Below, in pieces: positions 1-11,284 of a stretch of 32,500 nucleotides of DNA. The stretch's first letter is position 1. Each line of letters opens with the position of its first letter. The notes beneath the pieces are model-generated. The model saw nothing but the letters and a program-made list of their open reading frames with translations. It did not search any database and was not told the origin of the DNA. The DNA is taken from assembly GCF_037975245.1 (NCBI RefSeq), contig NC_092570.1, positions 15,805,001 to 15,837,500 of the forward strand, given 5' to 3'. A program made the position numbers and the translations under genes. This DNA comes from Apostichopus japonicus (taxonomy: Eukaryota > Echinodermata > Holothuroidea > Aspidochirotida > Stichopodidae).

Positions 1-122
1 ACCCCGACCCTTAACAACTAAAACTTTTAAGTGTATAGGAGGAGTTTGCGACACACTTTTTTTGCTCATTCACATGAGACGCACACACTTCCTCGCATGA
101 CTGATGTGAGTTTAAGTACAAT

Positions 123-161
123 ATCTCATCTCCCTATATAATACACGTAGGGAGATGAGAT
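123..161. repeat. Perfect 14-bp inverted repeat (hairpin)
   Basis: ATCTCATCTCCCTA (123-136) and its exact reverse complement (148-161) are separated by 11 bases. No flanking gene or transposon ends explain it. Confidence 0.85.
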
Positions 162-1539
162 GATGAGATACCGCGACTTAAGTTGTCATTTTGATGGAGC
201 TGCATAGTCGCCATTTACTATTTTACTGTAAATATGTTTAGCGGCGCCAAATATATAACACGTAAAACGATGGCAGCAGTCGACTATTCCATATTTTGAA
301 GGAAGGTCAGAATTAGGGTCAGCAGAGACCACTCGGACGATTGTGAGGGACCTTTCGATCAACATATTAATTTAATAAGAAAATAATGTCAATTAAACGA
401 CATATATGCCAAAACCGTTAGAGATACCAAAAAAATACAAGTTACATGATCATCTCAAAAAATGACATTAACTTTCTGTTGGCGTCTCTGAGCTGTGGCA
501 TAAATATCCAGGATTTTTTCGATGTCACATGAAAACAGAGAAAACGGAGAAACAGAATATACGCCTGTCACCGGCGACAGAGACCACAAACATACAGTAC
601 GCCCTCTATTCAGTCTGAGTACCATGGTAACCTGGTGAAATGATATAGCGCCTTTATATAACTTTACTAACCGTTTCCTCTGGATAAAGTATCAAGCGAG
701 AGATTTCACACTATCACATAGGCACTTACGCTAGCGTCTATCAGTTTGAAAACTAACATAGTATTCTCACGGACAGATTTCTGTAGTAAGAACCATAGCA
801 GGCGAAACGCTGGATCTATTTAGAGAAACTTGGTTTATCAGTCGATAATGGTGGTTATGAATCAGAGATTAACAAACCTCTGTATACTAATTATTGTAGT
901 GCGCGATACAATATTAGCATTAATGGCCAAATGAACGATACCTACATGACTGGACGTTGAAACCTAAAGTTTCATATAGCCTATATGTACATTTGCAGTT
1001 TCAGAAGTTAGCTGCGTAACCAACTTATTCTGAACCTGTCACGGCGCTCACAAGCGCCCTCACTTTGTAGGTAACTACATGGTTATACTCCATGGTGTGT
1101 TGTCCGCTCAAAAAATAACACCAAGAACGACCGAAAAGTTCTTCCTAATACTGCTGCAGGCACTCCACGCGCACTACAATACTGCGTAATTGCAGCCAAA
1201 TGCAGTTCTAGTTAAACAGTTGAGTTTTCCCGTGTACATTTCAGATAGGCCTATCACAGTGTATGAATAATTTGATCAGTAAACATGAAGTGCTGGGGAT
1301 ATATCCAACGCGATAGCACTATTTTCGTGGTTCTTGTTCTCTGTCCGTATTGGTGTAAAGTGTCCACCAAACCGTCCACCCCAGTCCCACCCTCAGCCCC
1401 ACCCCAAACTCCCGTGGTAAACCAAACTGAGCTATCCTCTTCGTTGGATGTGACCGTTGATTTCGTTTCAGATTCAGCTTCTGTAAGTTGACGTGACAGA
1501 TCGACTTATCCGAAAATGGGAAATGAAAAATGAACAAAG
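162..1539. other. No gene seen
   Basis: Mixed AT-rich DNA. The small frames at 1285-1491 (+) and 1319-1537 (-) overlap a CCACC-rich patch on opposite strands. Neither resembles a known protein. Confidence 0.6.
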
Positions 1540-1577
1540 ACTAAAAAAAAAAATAAAAAAAAAATAAAAAAATGAAA
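1540..1577 (+). repeat. A-rich tract
   Basis: Runs of 7-10 A interrupted by single T bases. It may be an old retroposon tail, but no body is recognisable upstream. Confidence 0.6.
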
Positions 1578-1702
1578 GAAAATACGATGATTATACGAAT
1601 TCAGACCTAGAGCAAGTTGTTTATACGATGTTACCCAGGAAGTGTATGCTGTGTATATAGGACACACAATAGGACAGGGGCACACAAAAGTAATTGAGTC
1701 AC

Positions 1703-1738
1703 GTGTTTACCGAGTGGTTAGATGCGTTATTATAACAG
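1703..1738 (+). mobile_element. Possible tRNA-derived fragment (A-box only)
   Basis: TTTACCGAGTGGTTAGATGC resembles the D-arm of a serine/leucine-type tRNA or SINE. It is cut off at about 1738 by repeat family A. No B-box follows. Confidence 0.3.
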
Positions 1739-1895
1739 GCGCGTATCCAGGATTTTCTAACCCGGGGGGCGCGAATTACCATCTAAGCGGAGCGCCACCA
1801 TCGGTTGGCGCGGAGCGTACAAGAAAATTTCTGGTTTTGATACCCCCCAGATCACCGGAAATGGCACTTCTCGGGCTTGAAAATGACCAACCAGA
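1735..1895 (+). mobile_element. Repeat family A, copy 1
   Basis: A GCGTATCCAGG start leads into CCCGGGGGGCGCG, then an AAGCGGAGCGCCAC segment, TTGGCGCGGAGCGTACAAG, and an A/T-rich tail with CACCGGAAATGGCACTTC. The part from 1779 to about 1885 aligns by eye with 3010-3115. It looks like a non-coding DNA-transposon derivative; the right terminus is not identified. Confidence 0.55.
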
Positions 1896-2403
1896 TGTAC
1901 ACTTTTGCCTGAGAACCAAGTATTTCCCAAAAGTTTTTTCCATCCATAACCTTTTTGAAGATTGTAACCAGTCACACATCATGTTCGACCTCATTGCATG
2001 TCCTATGGATCATTGCTTTTGTAGGTGATACTACGTCACGGCCCACAATATCCGAAAGCCCCATTTTTCAAGGTTTTAAGCCCATTATTTGTTGAGAATT
2101 TGAAAATTCACATTTCTCGTGAATAAATATCACTTCAAAACATACCCATAATGTTGCACAAAATTCAATCTATGGACAACCAATATAGAAAAACCTCCTT
2201 CAACCCCTAATAGACAGGTCAAAATTGCACGAATAGAAGAAAGTATGATGAAGAATGTTGGTCAGGAAATTTTCGAAAATTCAGACACAGTTAATTTATT
2301 GGTGTAGAAATATTAAAACCTGTTATAACGGCTATTATAAAACTTGGTTGAAGGAAATGAAAAATAGCAGATATTTCCGATATCAGGTATATCGAAACCG
2401 AAC
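1896..2403. other. No gene seen
   Basis: AT-rich DNA between repeat family A and the MITE-like element; nothing recognised. It may be the diverged remainder of the family A copy. Confidence 0.5.
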
Positions 2404-2414
2404 ACTACACACAT

Positions 2415-2844
2415 AGGCGTAGGTCCCGTAAGAGGCGGGGGCTGCAGCCCCCCCCCCCCGCAACCAATTTTTTCCCATTTTTTTCTGGCACCTGCTGAAA
2501 GAAAAATAAATAGCAATGAATAGCATAAAAATGATCTCCTTGGTAATTAAAATAAAGTTCTAAGCTTGGCCGTCATAACTACTGTAAAAGAGTTTTGACT
2601 GAAATGGATCTGTATGCTTTTTCTCCATCTACATAAGACATTTCGTTGTTTACATTAGCATCCGGCGGTATACTGTGCAACTTTCACGGACCGTGCGGTA
2701 CACGATGCCATGCAATGTAATGACCGATGCTTACTTATATGGTATTGGCATCGATTTGTTGAACGCGCGCTTCGCGCGCGAAAAATTTCGGCTTTTTCTC
2801 GGGCAAGTCGTTACAGCCCCAAATCCAATTGGGCTCCTACGCCT
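2415..2844. mobile_element. MITE-like element with AGGCGTAGG inverted ends
   Basis: Starts AGGCGTAGGTCCCG and ends GGGCTCCTACGCCT, so the ends are inverted repeats of about 9-14 bases. The 13-bp sequence ACTACACACATAG occurs exactly at 2404-2416 and again at 2848-2860, overlapping or flanking both ends, as expected for a target-site duplication. Inside are a C-run, a GCGCGCTTCGCGCGC palindrome near 2766 and a TTTCTCGGGCAAGTCGTTACAG segment. No coding capacity. The superfamily is not determined. Confidence 0.65.
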
Positions 2845-2954
2845 TTGACTACACACATAGACAGTTTTTTGAGGCTGTTCATCGTGGAACATGCATTTCA
2901 CTGCCTCACTGATATGATGTTATATCTGCTCTTTGCTTTACAAATTCGAACAGG

Positions 2955-3115
2955 CGTGTAGCGAGTAATTGCCAAGGGAGGGGCGAAGCCTGTAGGCAAA
3001 CTATATAGCTAAGCGAAGCGCCACTATGAGTTGGCGCGAAGCGTACAAGAAAAATTTTGGCCGAAAATGCCTCCCGGATCGCTGGAAATGACACTTCCCA
3101 GGCCTTGTAAGTTGC
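2955..3115 (+). mobile_element. Repeat family A, copy 2
   Basis: Shares AAGCGAAGCGCCAC, TTGGCGCGAAGCGTACAAG and CGCTGGAAATGACACTTCCC with the copy at 1735-1895, in the same order and orientation over ~105 bases. The part before 3010 (GCCAAGGGAGGGGCGAAGCC) differs. A 13-G run follows at about 3170-3182. No coding capacity. Confidence 0.55.
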
Positions 3116-3329
3116 ATCTAAGCATTGTCTATTTTGAAATTACTAGCGATGTAATAAAGAAAATTTGCTCGGGGGGGGGGGGGCGGTCGCCCCTTTCACG
3201 AAATGCGTCATGTTCCCCGACGATTCGGCCGAGTTCAAGACCAACCACAGTTGGTTCCATATATCACAATTGTACTACAATTTGTACAATTGTTTAAGGC
3301 GTCCATACACACACACGCGTTATGATAGA

Positions 3330-4055
3330 CCATATATAGTATTTATATAGATACATTAGTGAGAGAGGGAAAATGGAAACGTCAAAAATGGAGTTGTCGG
3401 TGTAAGGGGTAGGGTGAGGCGCACACCCCCTCCGTAATCCTTGATCTGTCACTGGCTACCCTGTGTATATAATAGGGATCAGCGCTTAAACTATGACTAT
3501 TCCTCTTTCTCTTCCCGAGGTCTTGGCTCTCTTCTACTCCCTCCTTTTCTTCTTTTTCTCTCTTTTTTCTTTTTCTTTTCCCTTCCTTTCTCTCCTCCTT
3601 TTCTTTTTTTCCCCCTCCTTTTCCCTTTTTTCTTCTCTTTTTTTCTCTCCTCTTTTCCTTACCCGGGGGGCGCGCGCCCCCAACGCCCCCCCTGGATACG
3701 CACCTGATATATAGTATATATATAGATCATTAGTGAGAAGAGGAAAATGGAAACGTCAAAAAATGGAGTTGTCGGTGTAAGGGGTAGGGTGAGTCACACC
3801 TTTACGAAATCATTGATCCGTCACTGGCTACCCGCTGTAATGTCACTGTTCCTCTTTCTCTTCCCGGTGTCTTCGCGTTTTTCTTTTACTCCCTCCTTTT
3901 CTCCTTTTTTTCTCTTTCTTCTTTTTCTTTTCTCTTCCTTCCTCTCCTCCTCTTCTTTTTTCCCCTCTTTTTTCCTTTTTTCTTTTTTTTTTTCTCTCCT
4001 CTTTTTCTTACCCGGGGGGCGCGCGCCCCCAACGCCCCCCCCCTGGATACGCACC
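3330..4055. repeat. Tandemly duplicated G-rich/polypyrimidine unit (two copies)
   Basis: Two adjacent units, about 3330-3704 and 3705-4055, each run in the same order. First comes a TATA-rich lead with TTAGTGAGA, then GGAAACGTCAAAAA(A)TGG, GGTGTAAGGGGTAGGGTGA and CACTGGCTACCC. A ~160-bp almost pure C/T tract follows, then CCCGGGGGGCGCGCGCCCCC and CTGGATACGCACCTG. Read on the minus strand, each unit starts GCGTATCCAGGGGGG, like repeat family A. The period is 350-374 bases. Open frames here are composition artefacts of the pyrimidine tracts. Confidence 0.7.
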
Positions 4056-4565
4056 TGTATAATACTACAAGAACACCAATAAGATACAAGTACTGCTTTG
4101 AACAAGTTGATATGCATATATTATTCAGGGGGTACTACATTGATTTTTGTCCATCACTATCAGGCAATTCCGACCCATTTTATTTACATTGTTTATCAGC
4201 ATCTTGAGAGAACAGGATAATTTATCAAGATAACCTGCATTTATCATTATGAATAATTGTCCACTGTAACAGCTGTCGGAGTCCAAACCATGAAGCGTGT
4301 TCGATACAGTGTTTGCCAAACGCTGTTATCTTTATGTTCCGATGCCCTTACTACACGTTTAGAATGTGAAAATGGAATTTTCCGTATAGCAGTGAAATGT
4401 GCTTTCAATACGGTCTGTCAATAGAGACATATGGAAGCAAGGAGATGTAATTTATATAGCTACACACTCACAGAAATGGCTTTATTCTTCCAAGTAATAT
4501 TTGCATCAAACATTTCTATTTAAAAATTAATTGTATTGCTATAGGAAAACGCGTTGATGAGTACT

Positions 4566-4568
<3 letters not shown>

Positions 4569-4619
<51 letters not shown>
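4569..4619. repeat. (TA)n microsatellite
   Basis: An uninterrupted alternating TA run of about 50 bases. Confidence 0.95.
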
Positions 4620-4621
<2 letters not shown>

Positions 4622-4780
4622 ATCCGAATGATTTCGAGTTAGTTAGAATCATGTTTGATCTCTAGAGTAAGGCAAATATGTCACCAAAAACAGAACTAGT
4701 ATTGTTCGATACAGGTGACAAACGCCTACAGTGGAATTACGACCTTCCTTACCGGTTTCGAACGTCTGGACATACAATCA

Positions 4781-4834
4781 GCGTCCATAGCCTAGTGGTT
4801 AGGGTGTCCGCATATAAAGCTGGAGGCCCCAGTT
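4781..4834 (+). mobile_element. tRNA-derived SINE head fragment
   Basis: GCGTCCATAGCCTAGTGGTT followed by AGGGTGTCCGC is a tRNA D-arm/anticodon-arm type sequence with a good RNA polymerase III A-box (TAGCCTAGTGG). After GGAGGCCCCAG the sequence drops into T-rich DNA, and the expected GGTTCGA B-box is missing. This is therefore a broken SINE or tRNA pseudogene, not a functional tRNA. Confidence 0.5.
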
Positions 4835-5095
4835 ATTTTTTAAAATATTTACACTTACATTTTTATTTCTGTCATATGAATACAGAAAATGAAACGCATA
4901 ATAATCCGTCTGTTTGTTAACGTAATTTTCTGATGCTACTGTACAATAGGGTCATTGTGCCACTGAAAACACGTGTTGCAAACGTTCTGTATTACTAAGT
5001 ATAAACAGTCCTTATAACGTATTCTAGCTTCAATTCTTACCTTAAGAAGCTGATTTCTCAATTGTTAGAGACAGGGAAGGAAATAGGGAAGGAGT

Positions 5096-5123
5096 GGGGG
5101 ATGGGGTGGGGGAGGGGGAAGGG
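5096..5123 (+). repeat. G-quadruplex-type G tract
   Basis: Five G-runs of 3-5 bases separated by 1-2 base loops (GGGGGATGGGGTGGGGG, then AGGGGGAAGGG) fit the usual G4 pattern strongly. It lies in a purine-rich stretch at 5070-5135. Confidence 0.7.
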
Positions 5124-5314
5124 AGATGGAGGACAGGATTGTGACCCAAGACCTCCGTGCTTACCTCGTAGTACAAAAATATAGTTTCCTCGCCCACACT
5201 GCTCTCATGTGGCGAATTATAGGATCCGATGAATCTGTTGTAAAATCTAGGCGAACATAAACAGTAGCTTTGTCATGGTGAGAGGTGCCTGCGCGGGACC
5301 AGAAAAAAATATGT

Positions 5315-5405
5315 CACTGCCCCCCTTTAGTTTTTTTTTGGGGGGGGGGTCTAGAAAAGTTTCCTTAAGTGTATTGTGAATATGAGAGTACACCCCCCCC
5401 CCACA
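5315..5405. repeat. G-run/C-run pair, probable transposon debris
   Basis: CACTGCCCCCC, a T-run and a 10-G run at 5340-5349, then a C-run at 5392-5402. The layout resembles the G-rich ends of nearby elements, but no termini could be set. Confidence 0.35.
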
Positions 5406-5735
5406 TTATGTTATCGTATTTTGTGCATTTTACTCGCTCTCATGTGTATTCGTAACCATGCTTTTTTACAAGTCTGTGAGGATATGTACAAATTACCCGC
5501 GACTCTATAGGTAAGTAACAATATAGACAACATTTCGCGGTGTAGTGGGTAAACAACGAACAACCGATTTATGGCCATTCAGTGTGAACTTTTAAATTAA
5601 GCTAGATACCAGCTAGGCCTACATGAATGTGAGTTTCTGTGTAAATTGCATATATCATATAGCTTAATTAAGTTATAAAAGAAGTTAATTCCAAATGAGA
5701 CTATATAAAATGTTATATAATAGCATAAGGCCCTA

Positions 5736-7282
5736 TGTAACCGCCCACATACAAAGTTGTAATGTCTGTTGATTGGAGGAGTTATGATTCCGGAGGGGGT
5801 TAAACCGTATGGTTAACTTATGGCACAGCCAAGGGTTTATGCGGGTGTAACCCTTTGAAAGTGATGTGTTACTCTAATAATTGGTAGCGCTGTATAGAAT
5901 TAATTAGAGGGTTTACTGTTATTTTATGCCACTGCACATGTCTAGGTTTTTTGTTGCCTGGTAGCCATCTTTACTCGTGCAGCCTTGTTAGCCTTGCTGT
6001 CCTCTGTAAGGCATAATTTATTTAGTACCATTTGTCAGCTGGTGTTTTGTGGGTTTATCGTGAGACCTTCTGTAACAGATTACTTGGCAGCTCTCCAGGT
6101 ATGGTTTTCCCTTTTGTTTTAAGTTAATTATGATAATAAAGTATTCACATCGAGTCCATGCGATGTGCTGTGTTTGTTAGTGTATCGTAGCGTACGTATC
6201 CTGTTGTGTGTAGTGCCCAGCGGAGTGTCAGCATTATTCGCTGATATAACTGAACCTTTGATTAGTTGGTGAAAGACTTAATTGTTTACGGTGACCGTTG
6301 TTGAATAAAGTTTACTGTGCGATAGATTATGTGTAGAATGTGGGGTTTTCTAAGATAAATAGGCTGTTTTGGCCTATAAGGCGATATAATTGTGTTGTGG
6401 GAGCCCTACTATACTGGATGTTAGTATTAATAGCTAGGGTTGTTAGGCTTAGCAATATGCCCATGAGTACAGAGACCTGAGCTTTGTGTTATATCCAAGT
6501 GGGGGCATTGTTGCAGAATACTGGTGATCCTAGTTTGTACACAAACGGGTATACTATTGTGATAAGGGGATTAGTACTGATTGAGAAAGGGTTATCTCAT
6601 GTTTTACCGTGGAGTTTATACACCCTTGCAAGAAGTTCAATGTTGTATTATTTTAATATATTGATTTGGTCAGATTTAAAGTGTTTGGCAACAGTAGTTG
6701 AGCATATTGAAATATTTTAGATGTCATCGTAGTGGTAATGTTTTATTACTGTTTGGTAACCTTCTCTCCAGACTGGTGTTGAGGACCGGTGCTCCATTCT
6801 TTGAGGGTCGCAGGAACTTCGCCTGAGCCTGTGATGTCAGCAAACTGATCAGTTAACGCGCGATATTAATTAATGGGAAATTTGTATAGTCTAGCTGGGG
6901 ATAAGTGCATGCAACGGGGGGTGTATTAATCTAGAAGGGGGTTTATCTAACTACTGTGGGATAGCATTCATTGTTATTATATTAAGCAGTACAGTATTAA
7001 GTATTTAAGTGTATTAATCTAGAAAAGGGTTTATCTCACTACTGTGGGATAGCATTAATTGTTACTTTATTAAGCATTATCGTTTTAAGCATTTAAGTGT
7101 ATACCACACCGTATTCAAACGGGGGAATTGCTCTCTCCCGTCTCAATAGTCGATTACCCTGACCGTATTAAATTCAGTACGTGTTAGGACAATTAAATAA
7201 CTTGGGTTGTGTGTCTTTATTTCTTCTGCGTTAGGGGCTATTACTCTAGCCTAAATAGAGGGCGGACGAACCACGGGTTACA
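5736..7282 (+). mobile_element. Possible solo LTR of a Gypsy-like retrotransposon
   Basis: The segment starts TGTAACCGCC and ends ACCACGGGTTACA, giving a 7-bp TGTAACC/GGTTACA inverted terminus in the TG...CA form usual for LTRs. Inside are AATAAA-type signals near 6135 and 6303, a TCTTTATTTC motif close to the 3' end, and an 88-bp tandem duplication (6921-7097). No protein domain, primer-binding site or polypurine tract is seen. I found no convincing 4-5 bp target duplication, so this remains tentative. Confidence 0.38.
6921..7097 (+). repeat. 88-bp tandem duplication
   Basis: GTGTATTAATCTAGAA begins at 6921 and again at 7009. Each copy continues with GGGTTTATCT, CTACTGTGGGATAGCATT and a TTAAG-rich end. 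The copies differ by scattered substitutions and small indels. Lies within the putative LTR. Confidence 0.8.
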
Positions 7283-7321
7283 CGGGCATAAAAAGCATAA
7301 CTCTTTTTTAGCTTATGATGT

Positions 7322-7378
7322 AAAACAAAAATATATAAATATGATAATATCATAAATATAATATGTATAATAAATCTT

Positions 7379-7426
<48 letters not shown>

Positions 7427-7475
7427 GTATAATAAATCATTATATATATATATAAATATATGTATAAATATATAT

Positions 7476-7506
<31 letters not shown>

Positions 7507-7563
7507 ATATGTATAATAAATCTTTATATATATATATAAATATATGTATAAATATATATATAT

Positions 7564-7621
<58 letters not shown>

Positions 7622-7622
7622 T
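7322..7622. repeat. AT-rich compound microsatellite
   Basis: TA dinucleotide runs broken by TAATATGTATAATAAATC and TATAAATATATGTATAAA blocks that recur two to three times, so the array is a higher-order repeat rather than a pure TA run. The long Ile/Tyr open frames on both strands here are artefacts. Confidence 0.9.
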
Positions 7623-7739
7623 TACCAAACTTGACGGTTGTAGGAACTTTGTTTTCTTCAAGGAGGGGTGCATTGGAGTGAATGGGTGACTGTATAAGGA
7701 AGGAACATTTAGAATAATACAACTTTAATTCACCGATTC

Positions 7740-7896
7740 AGCGTGTGTGTTTGGGCGGGGGGGGGGGGGTGGAGAAGTTACCCTTGAGGCAAATTTCATA
7801 CGATTTTTGTATACTTCCCAAATTGTGTCCATCCCAAACTGTTTGCCAACCCACACTCCCCGCCCCCACATTCTGGCATTTCTGGTGACGCCACTG
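7740..7896 (-). mobile_element. One end of a CAGTGGCGTCACC-type DNA transposon
   Basis: Read on the minus strand, the terminus at 7896 starts CAGTGGCGTCACCAG, very like the ends of the complete element at 19294-19956. It is followed by GGGGGCGGGG and a G-run (minus-strand C-run, 7755-7769). The opposite end and target duplication were not found, so the copy is truncated or its far end is diverged. Confidence 0.5.
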
Positions 7897-10598
7897 GTCG
7901 TGGCTGATGTTATCGAATGTGAATTTGTTCGTTTTTTCCCGTTGCCTGTATAAGTTTCGCGGTGAAGGAACTCCATTACAGTTTTCGTTTATATGGATAT
8001 ATGTTTTCCAAGAGCAAACACAATGAGCCACGCTATAATCAAGGCCTTCCAGTAACAAAAGGTACTGGTATCCCCGTCTGCTGTTCGAAAAAGGGTCACT
8101 GCACAACGAACGGCTGAGTGGCGTGAACGTTAAGTGCACTCCGAACGTGTAAACTAAACGCGATGGGAGATGTATTATGCGATACCTTGGATCAGCGTTC
8201 CCTTTTTCATAATCTGATTTGGGCTAATATGAAGGTATCGTAGGCCTATACGTAAAATAGAATCCATGTCTATCTGTATATTACCGTCATGAAGCCAACG
8301 AACAACCAAGCGGCGTCGAAAAACTTTTCCATAATTTGAATCACTTTAAAAACACGCGTGCATGGGTTTGTATGATATCGTTTTAATTATGATGACCAGC
8401 TGGGAAGTATTCTAGCATATTACGCAGCTCTTGTAGTATTTGTTTAATTTTTTAATTTTTTTTTTTATGATTCTCCCATATCTCTATTCAATATGAAATT
8501 CACAAACCTTGATTAATCAAACATTTCATTTGATACACTTGTCAGGAGGACACACAACCGCGTGCCGCCATCTTTAAAAAAGTTATCTTTCCGTTGTTTG
8601 CAAGTGAAGTTTTTCTCTTGTCGCTACAAAATGCAGACAGTAATGAAAGGTGATACCTTAATTGTTATCTTTAGCTGGACCTGAGATGTCCATCGCTGTA
8701 TCGGTTGTACAATGTGCTGTGGGTATCGACCGCAGCTGTATGTACTGACTGTACACTAGTGCTTAATCATGGAGTTGAACTCCCTGGTTTAATTACCGAC
8801 GTAGCAAGCTGTGTGTGTATTTTCTGGGATCGATGGTGGTATCTTACACTTCTGTTACACCTCATTCGAAACTAGGTCAGATTACCGGCATTAGACGTTT
8901 CTTTTCTGGCGAGTCTTCACACCCTTTAAAGTAGCAAACTTAATTCAACTTTATAACAATGATCATTTAGGGTTAGGTTTTGCTTGTTTGTAATATGTTG
9001 AAAATTCCTTGGAATCATTCAGTGTAATAGGGAGGGGGTGGTGTTTATACTTATATCAGTAAACCGCAACCATGCATGCGTGGCGTTACTGAGAAGATTA
9101 ACGTGAGCCGTTCATAGGCAGATCGACACATTACGTCACTCGTAAAAAATCAATCAAGTCTGCACCATTCATAATGGTTGTACGCACATCTGCGCATGAT
9201 ATAACGTAGGTGTTGTAAACATCAGTGCTGGTCCCAAATTCTAGCTTGCTGAAAAGTCGACAAAATGCACGCCTTAGATGGCCTGGAGTCACCTAATTAT
9301 GTCCAGGCATGGAGGCGTCCGTCCAATTAGACAATTGATTAATCTCAGTGAAGCGAAATGTTTTCGACGGTGGCAGTAAAATGCCTTTGAAGTTTGGAGC
9401 ACGTGACCATAATTCAAATTGCTAGCACATTTGGGATGGGAACCGGGTGGGAGAGGAGGGGGGGGGGGAGAGATGGATTAATATTTACTATGAATTATCA
9501 GAAAGATATAATATACATAATAGCGGCGAGCATTTTACTACCAACGTGATCAACAGATTAGTAGTGTGTTTACAAAGAACCGGGTATACACGTATATCAA
9601 AACCCCGGCGGTATTTTGTTACTGATAACATACAAATCATTGTCAATGCGAATCAAAGTTCCCAGCTTGACTGAGTTCGGTAACAAACAAAGATAAGTGT
9701 ATACGTAACGGCTCAAAACTAAAACGCAAAAATCCCTGCCAACATTTATCTTTTTTGGACTGGTATATACTCTTATGCAATTAACAACAAATATTGCAAA
9801 ACTCTTTTTAGCCTGCACGTTTTCATGTGATATATGTGTTGTTTACTCTTTATTATTATACAAGGTTGACTTGCAAATTGATTGATAAACTCCAACAGTC
9901 TGTTTCATCTTTGTAGGGCTGTCTGATGGAGTTGAATGAATTGAGGTCTCTAAAAATTGAATCCCTATAATGATCGTTTCCCGCCCACACCCTACATTCT
10001 CTGTTCCCCTTTTCTGGAAAGATAGAACATTGAAAAACGAGCAAGGGAATTCCAAGCCTGTTCGGCAAGCTTTAGCATCAGTGCTGCCAAATGTTATGAT
10101 ACTGAAAACTCACCATAAGACTTTTCTAAAGTTTCTGATCTCTCGATTTACTTCCAAACATTTAAGGAGCGTGGTTTTCAATAAGACATTAACATTGACT
10201 AATGTAACATCTTCTGTGTGTCAATATTGATATCCTTTATAAGGGATGATATCTATAAAACATTCGCTGAAAGTTATATTTGTCTGAGAGTAAGAACTAA
10301 TGTTGAGTGTTTATTCTTCCTTTTTTTGTGTAAAATATAGTGTTCTATTTTTGTTAAAAATATAAACTGGTAGCAAAGCTATAGCGTCAAGTTGTTTGTC
10401 GTTAAACTTACAATTAAGACAAACAAACAACAGAGAAAACATTGTCGTCTATGTACCCCCAAACAGACAATATTTTAAGACCGCAACGTACTTTTGTTAA
10501 GGCTTATCTAAAGACAAAAGTCTGAAATCTTTGTCCAAAGTATTTGGAGACAGGAACAAAATAGATGATTCGGTTGTCCCCATTTCTGTTTTGGATAA

Positions 10599-10599
<1 letters not shown>
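7897..10599. other. No gene seen
   Basis: About 2.7 kb of unique-looking DNA. Several frames of 66-86 codons (for example 9970-10230 +) lack splice context and recognisable domains. Besides the G tract at 9450, no repeat structure was found. Confidence 0.55.
9450..9472 (+). repeat. G-rich tract
   Basis: GGGAGAGGAGG followed by a 10-G run and GAGAGATGG. Low complexity; the frame running through it is not a gene. Confidence 0.6.
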
Positions 10600-10639
<40 letters not shown>

Positions 10640-10643
10640 TATT

Positions 10644-10677
<34 letters not shown>

Positions 10678-10722
10678 TATTTATATAATATATATATATA
10701 TATAGGCCTATATATATATAGG

Positions 10723-10753
<31 letters not shown>
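10600..10753. repeat. AT microsatellite with TAGGCCTA palindromes
   Basis: TA runs interrupted by TAAATATATTTA and by two ATAGGCCTAT palindromes about 20 bases apart (near 10705 and 10730). Apparent Ile/Tyr proteins here are artefacts. Confidence 0.9.
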
Positions 10754-10757
<4 letters not shown>

Positions 10758-11284
10758 CATAAATATTATAAAAACGGAACGCTGTTATTGAGTTTCGAAA
10801 CGGTAAACCGGCTTCGCGTGTGTTGGTAATTCCGCGTGTCAAAGACCTCTGAAAATGGAACAGCTAAATTTAAGTCAGACTTTTCGCCGATAGCGATGTA
10901 ATTTCGTCGGTGAATTAAACCTTTCGTCTGTATAAATTTTTCGTTCAGTATACCCTCAGACGCCATGGTTGAAACGTTTGGAATGTTCCTCCAAAGTTAT
11001 AACAAATGCACATACCCTGCACTTTGTCTAAGTTGCACTCAAGCGAAGTCTATCCTTGTTTACAATCTGTATGTAGCAGAAATGTCAAGGTACTATATCT
11101 TGATAACGGTGTTCAATACTTTAAACACATCACGATAAGAGAAAAATGGCGAAGTCGATAAAAGTAGAATCTATATATGTACACACACACACACACACAC
11201 AAACATAGTCTTCATCGTCTCATGTTCCGTTGCGTTTCAAATTTGCCCTATTCTGTCACAAGCCACAATGATTCTCAAAAAGGA
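10754..11284. other. No gene seen apart from a CA repeat
   Basis: Unique-looking sequence. The 66-codon frame at 10766-10966 (-) is not recognisable. Confidence 0.55.
11180..11201 (+). repeat. (CA)n microsatellite
   Basis: About ten CA units. Confidence 0.95.

Larger units (their letters stand above)
4056..5095. other. No gene seen apart from a TA tract and a SINE fragment
   Basis: AT-rich intergenic DNA. The frames at 4125-4319 (-) and 4678-4920 (+) show no family features; the second runs straight through the SINE fragment. Confidence 0.6.

Noticed and set aside
1642-2028. 128-residue plus-strand frame
   Set aside because: It spans a SINE-like fragment and repeat family A. Similar DNA at 2955-3115 does not keep the frame.
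3441-4117. Phe/Ser/Leu-rich or Lys/Arg-rich frames that look like membrane or basic proteins
   Set aside because: They are polypyrimidine tracts translated on either strand inside a duplicated repeat unit.
7738-8139. 133-residue minus-strand frame
   Set aside because: Its second half runs through the transposon end at 7740-7896, and the rest has no recognisable family or splice support.
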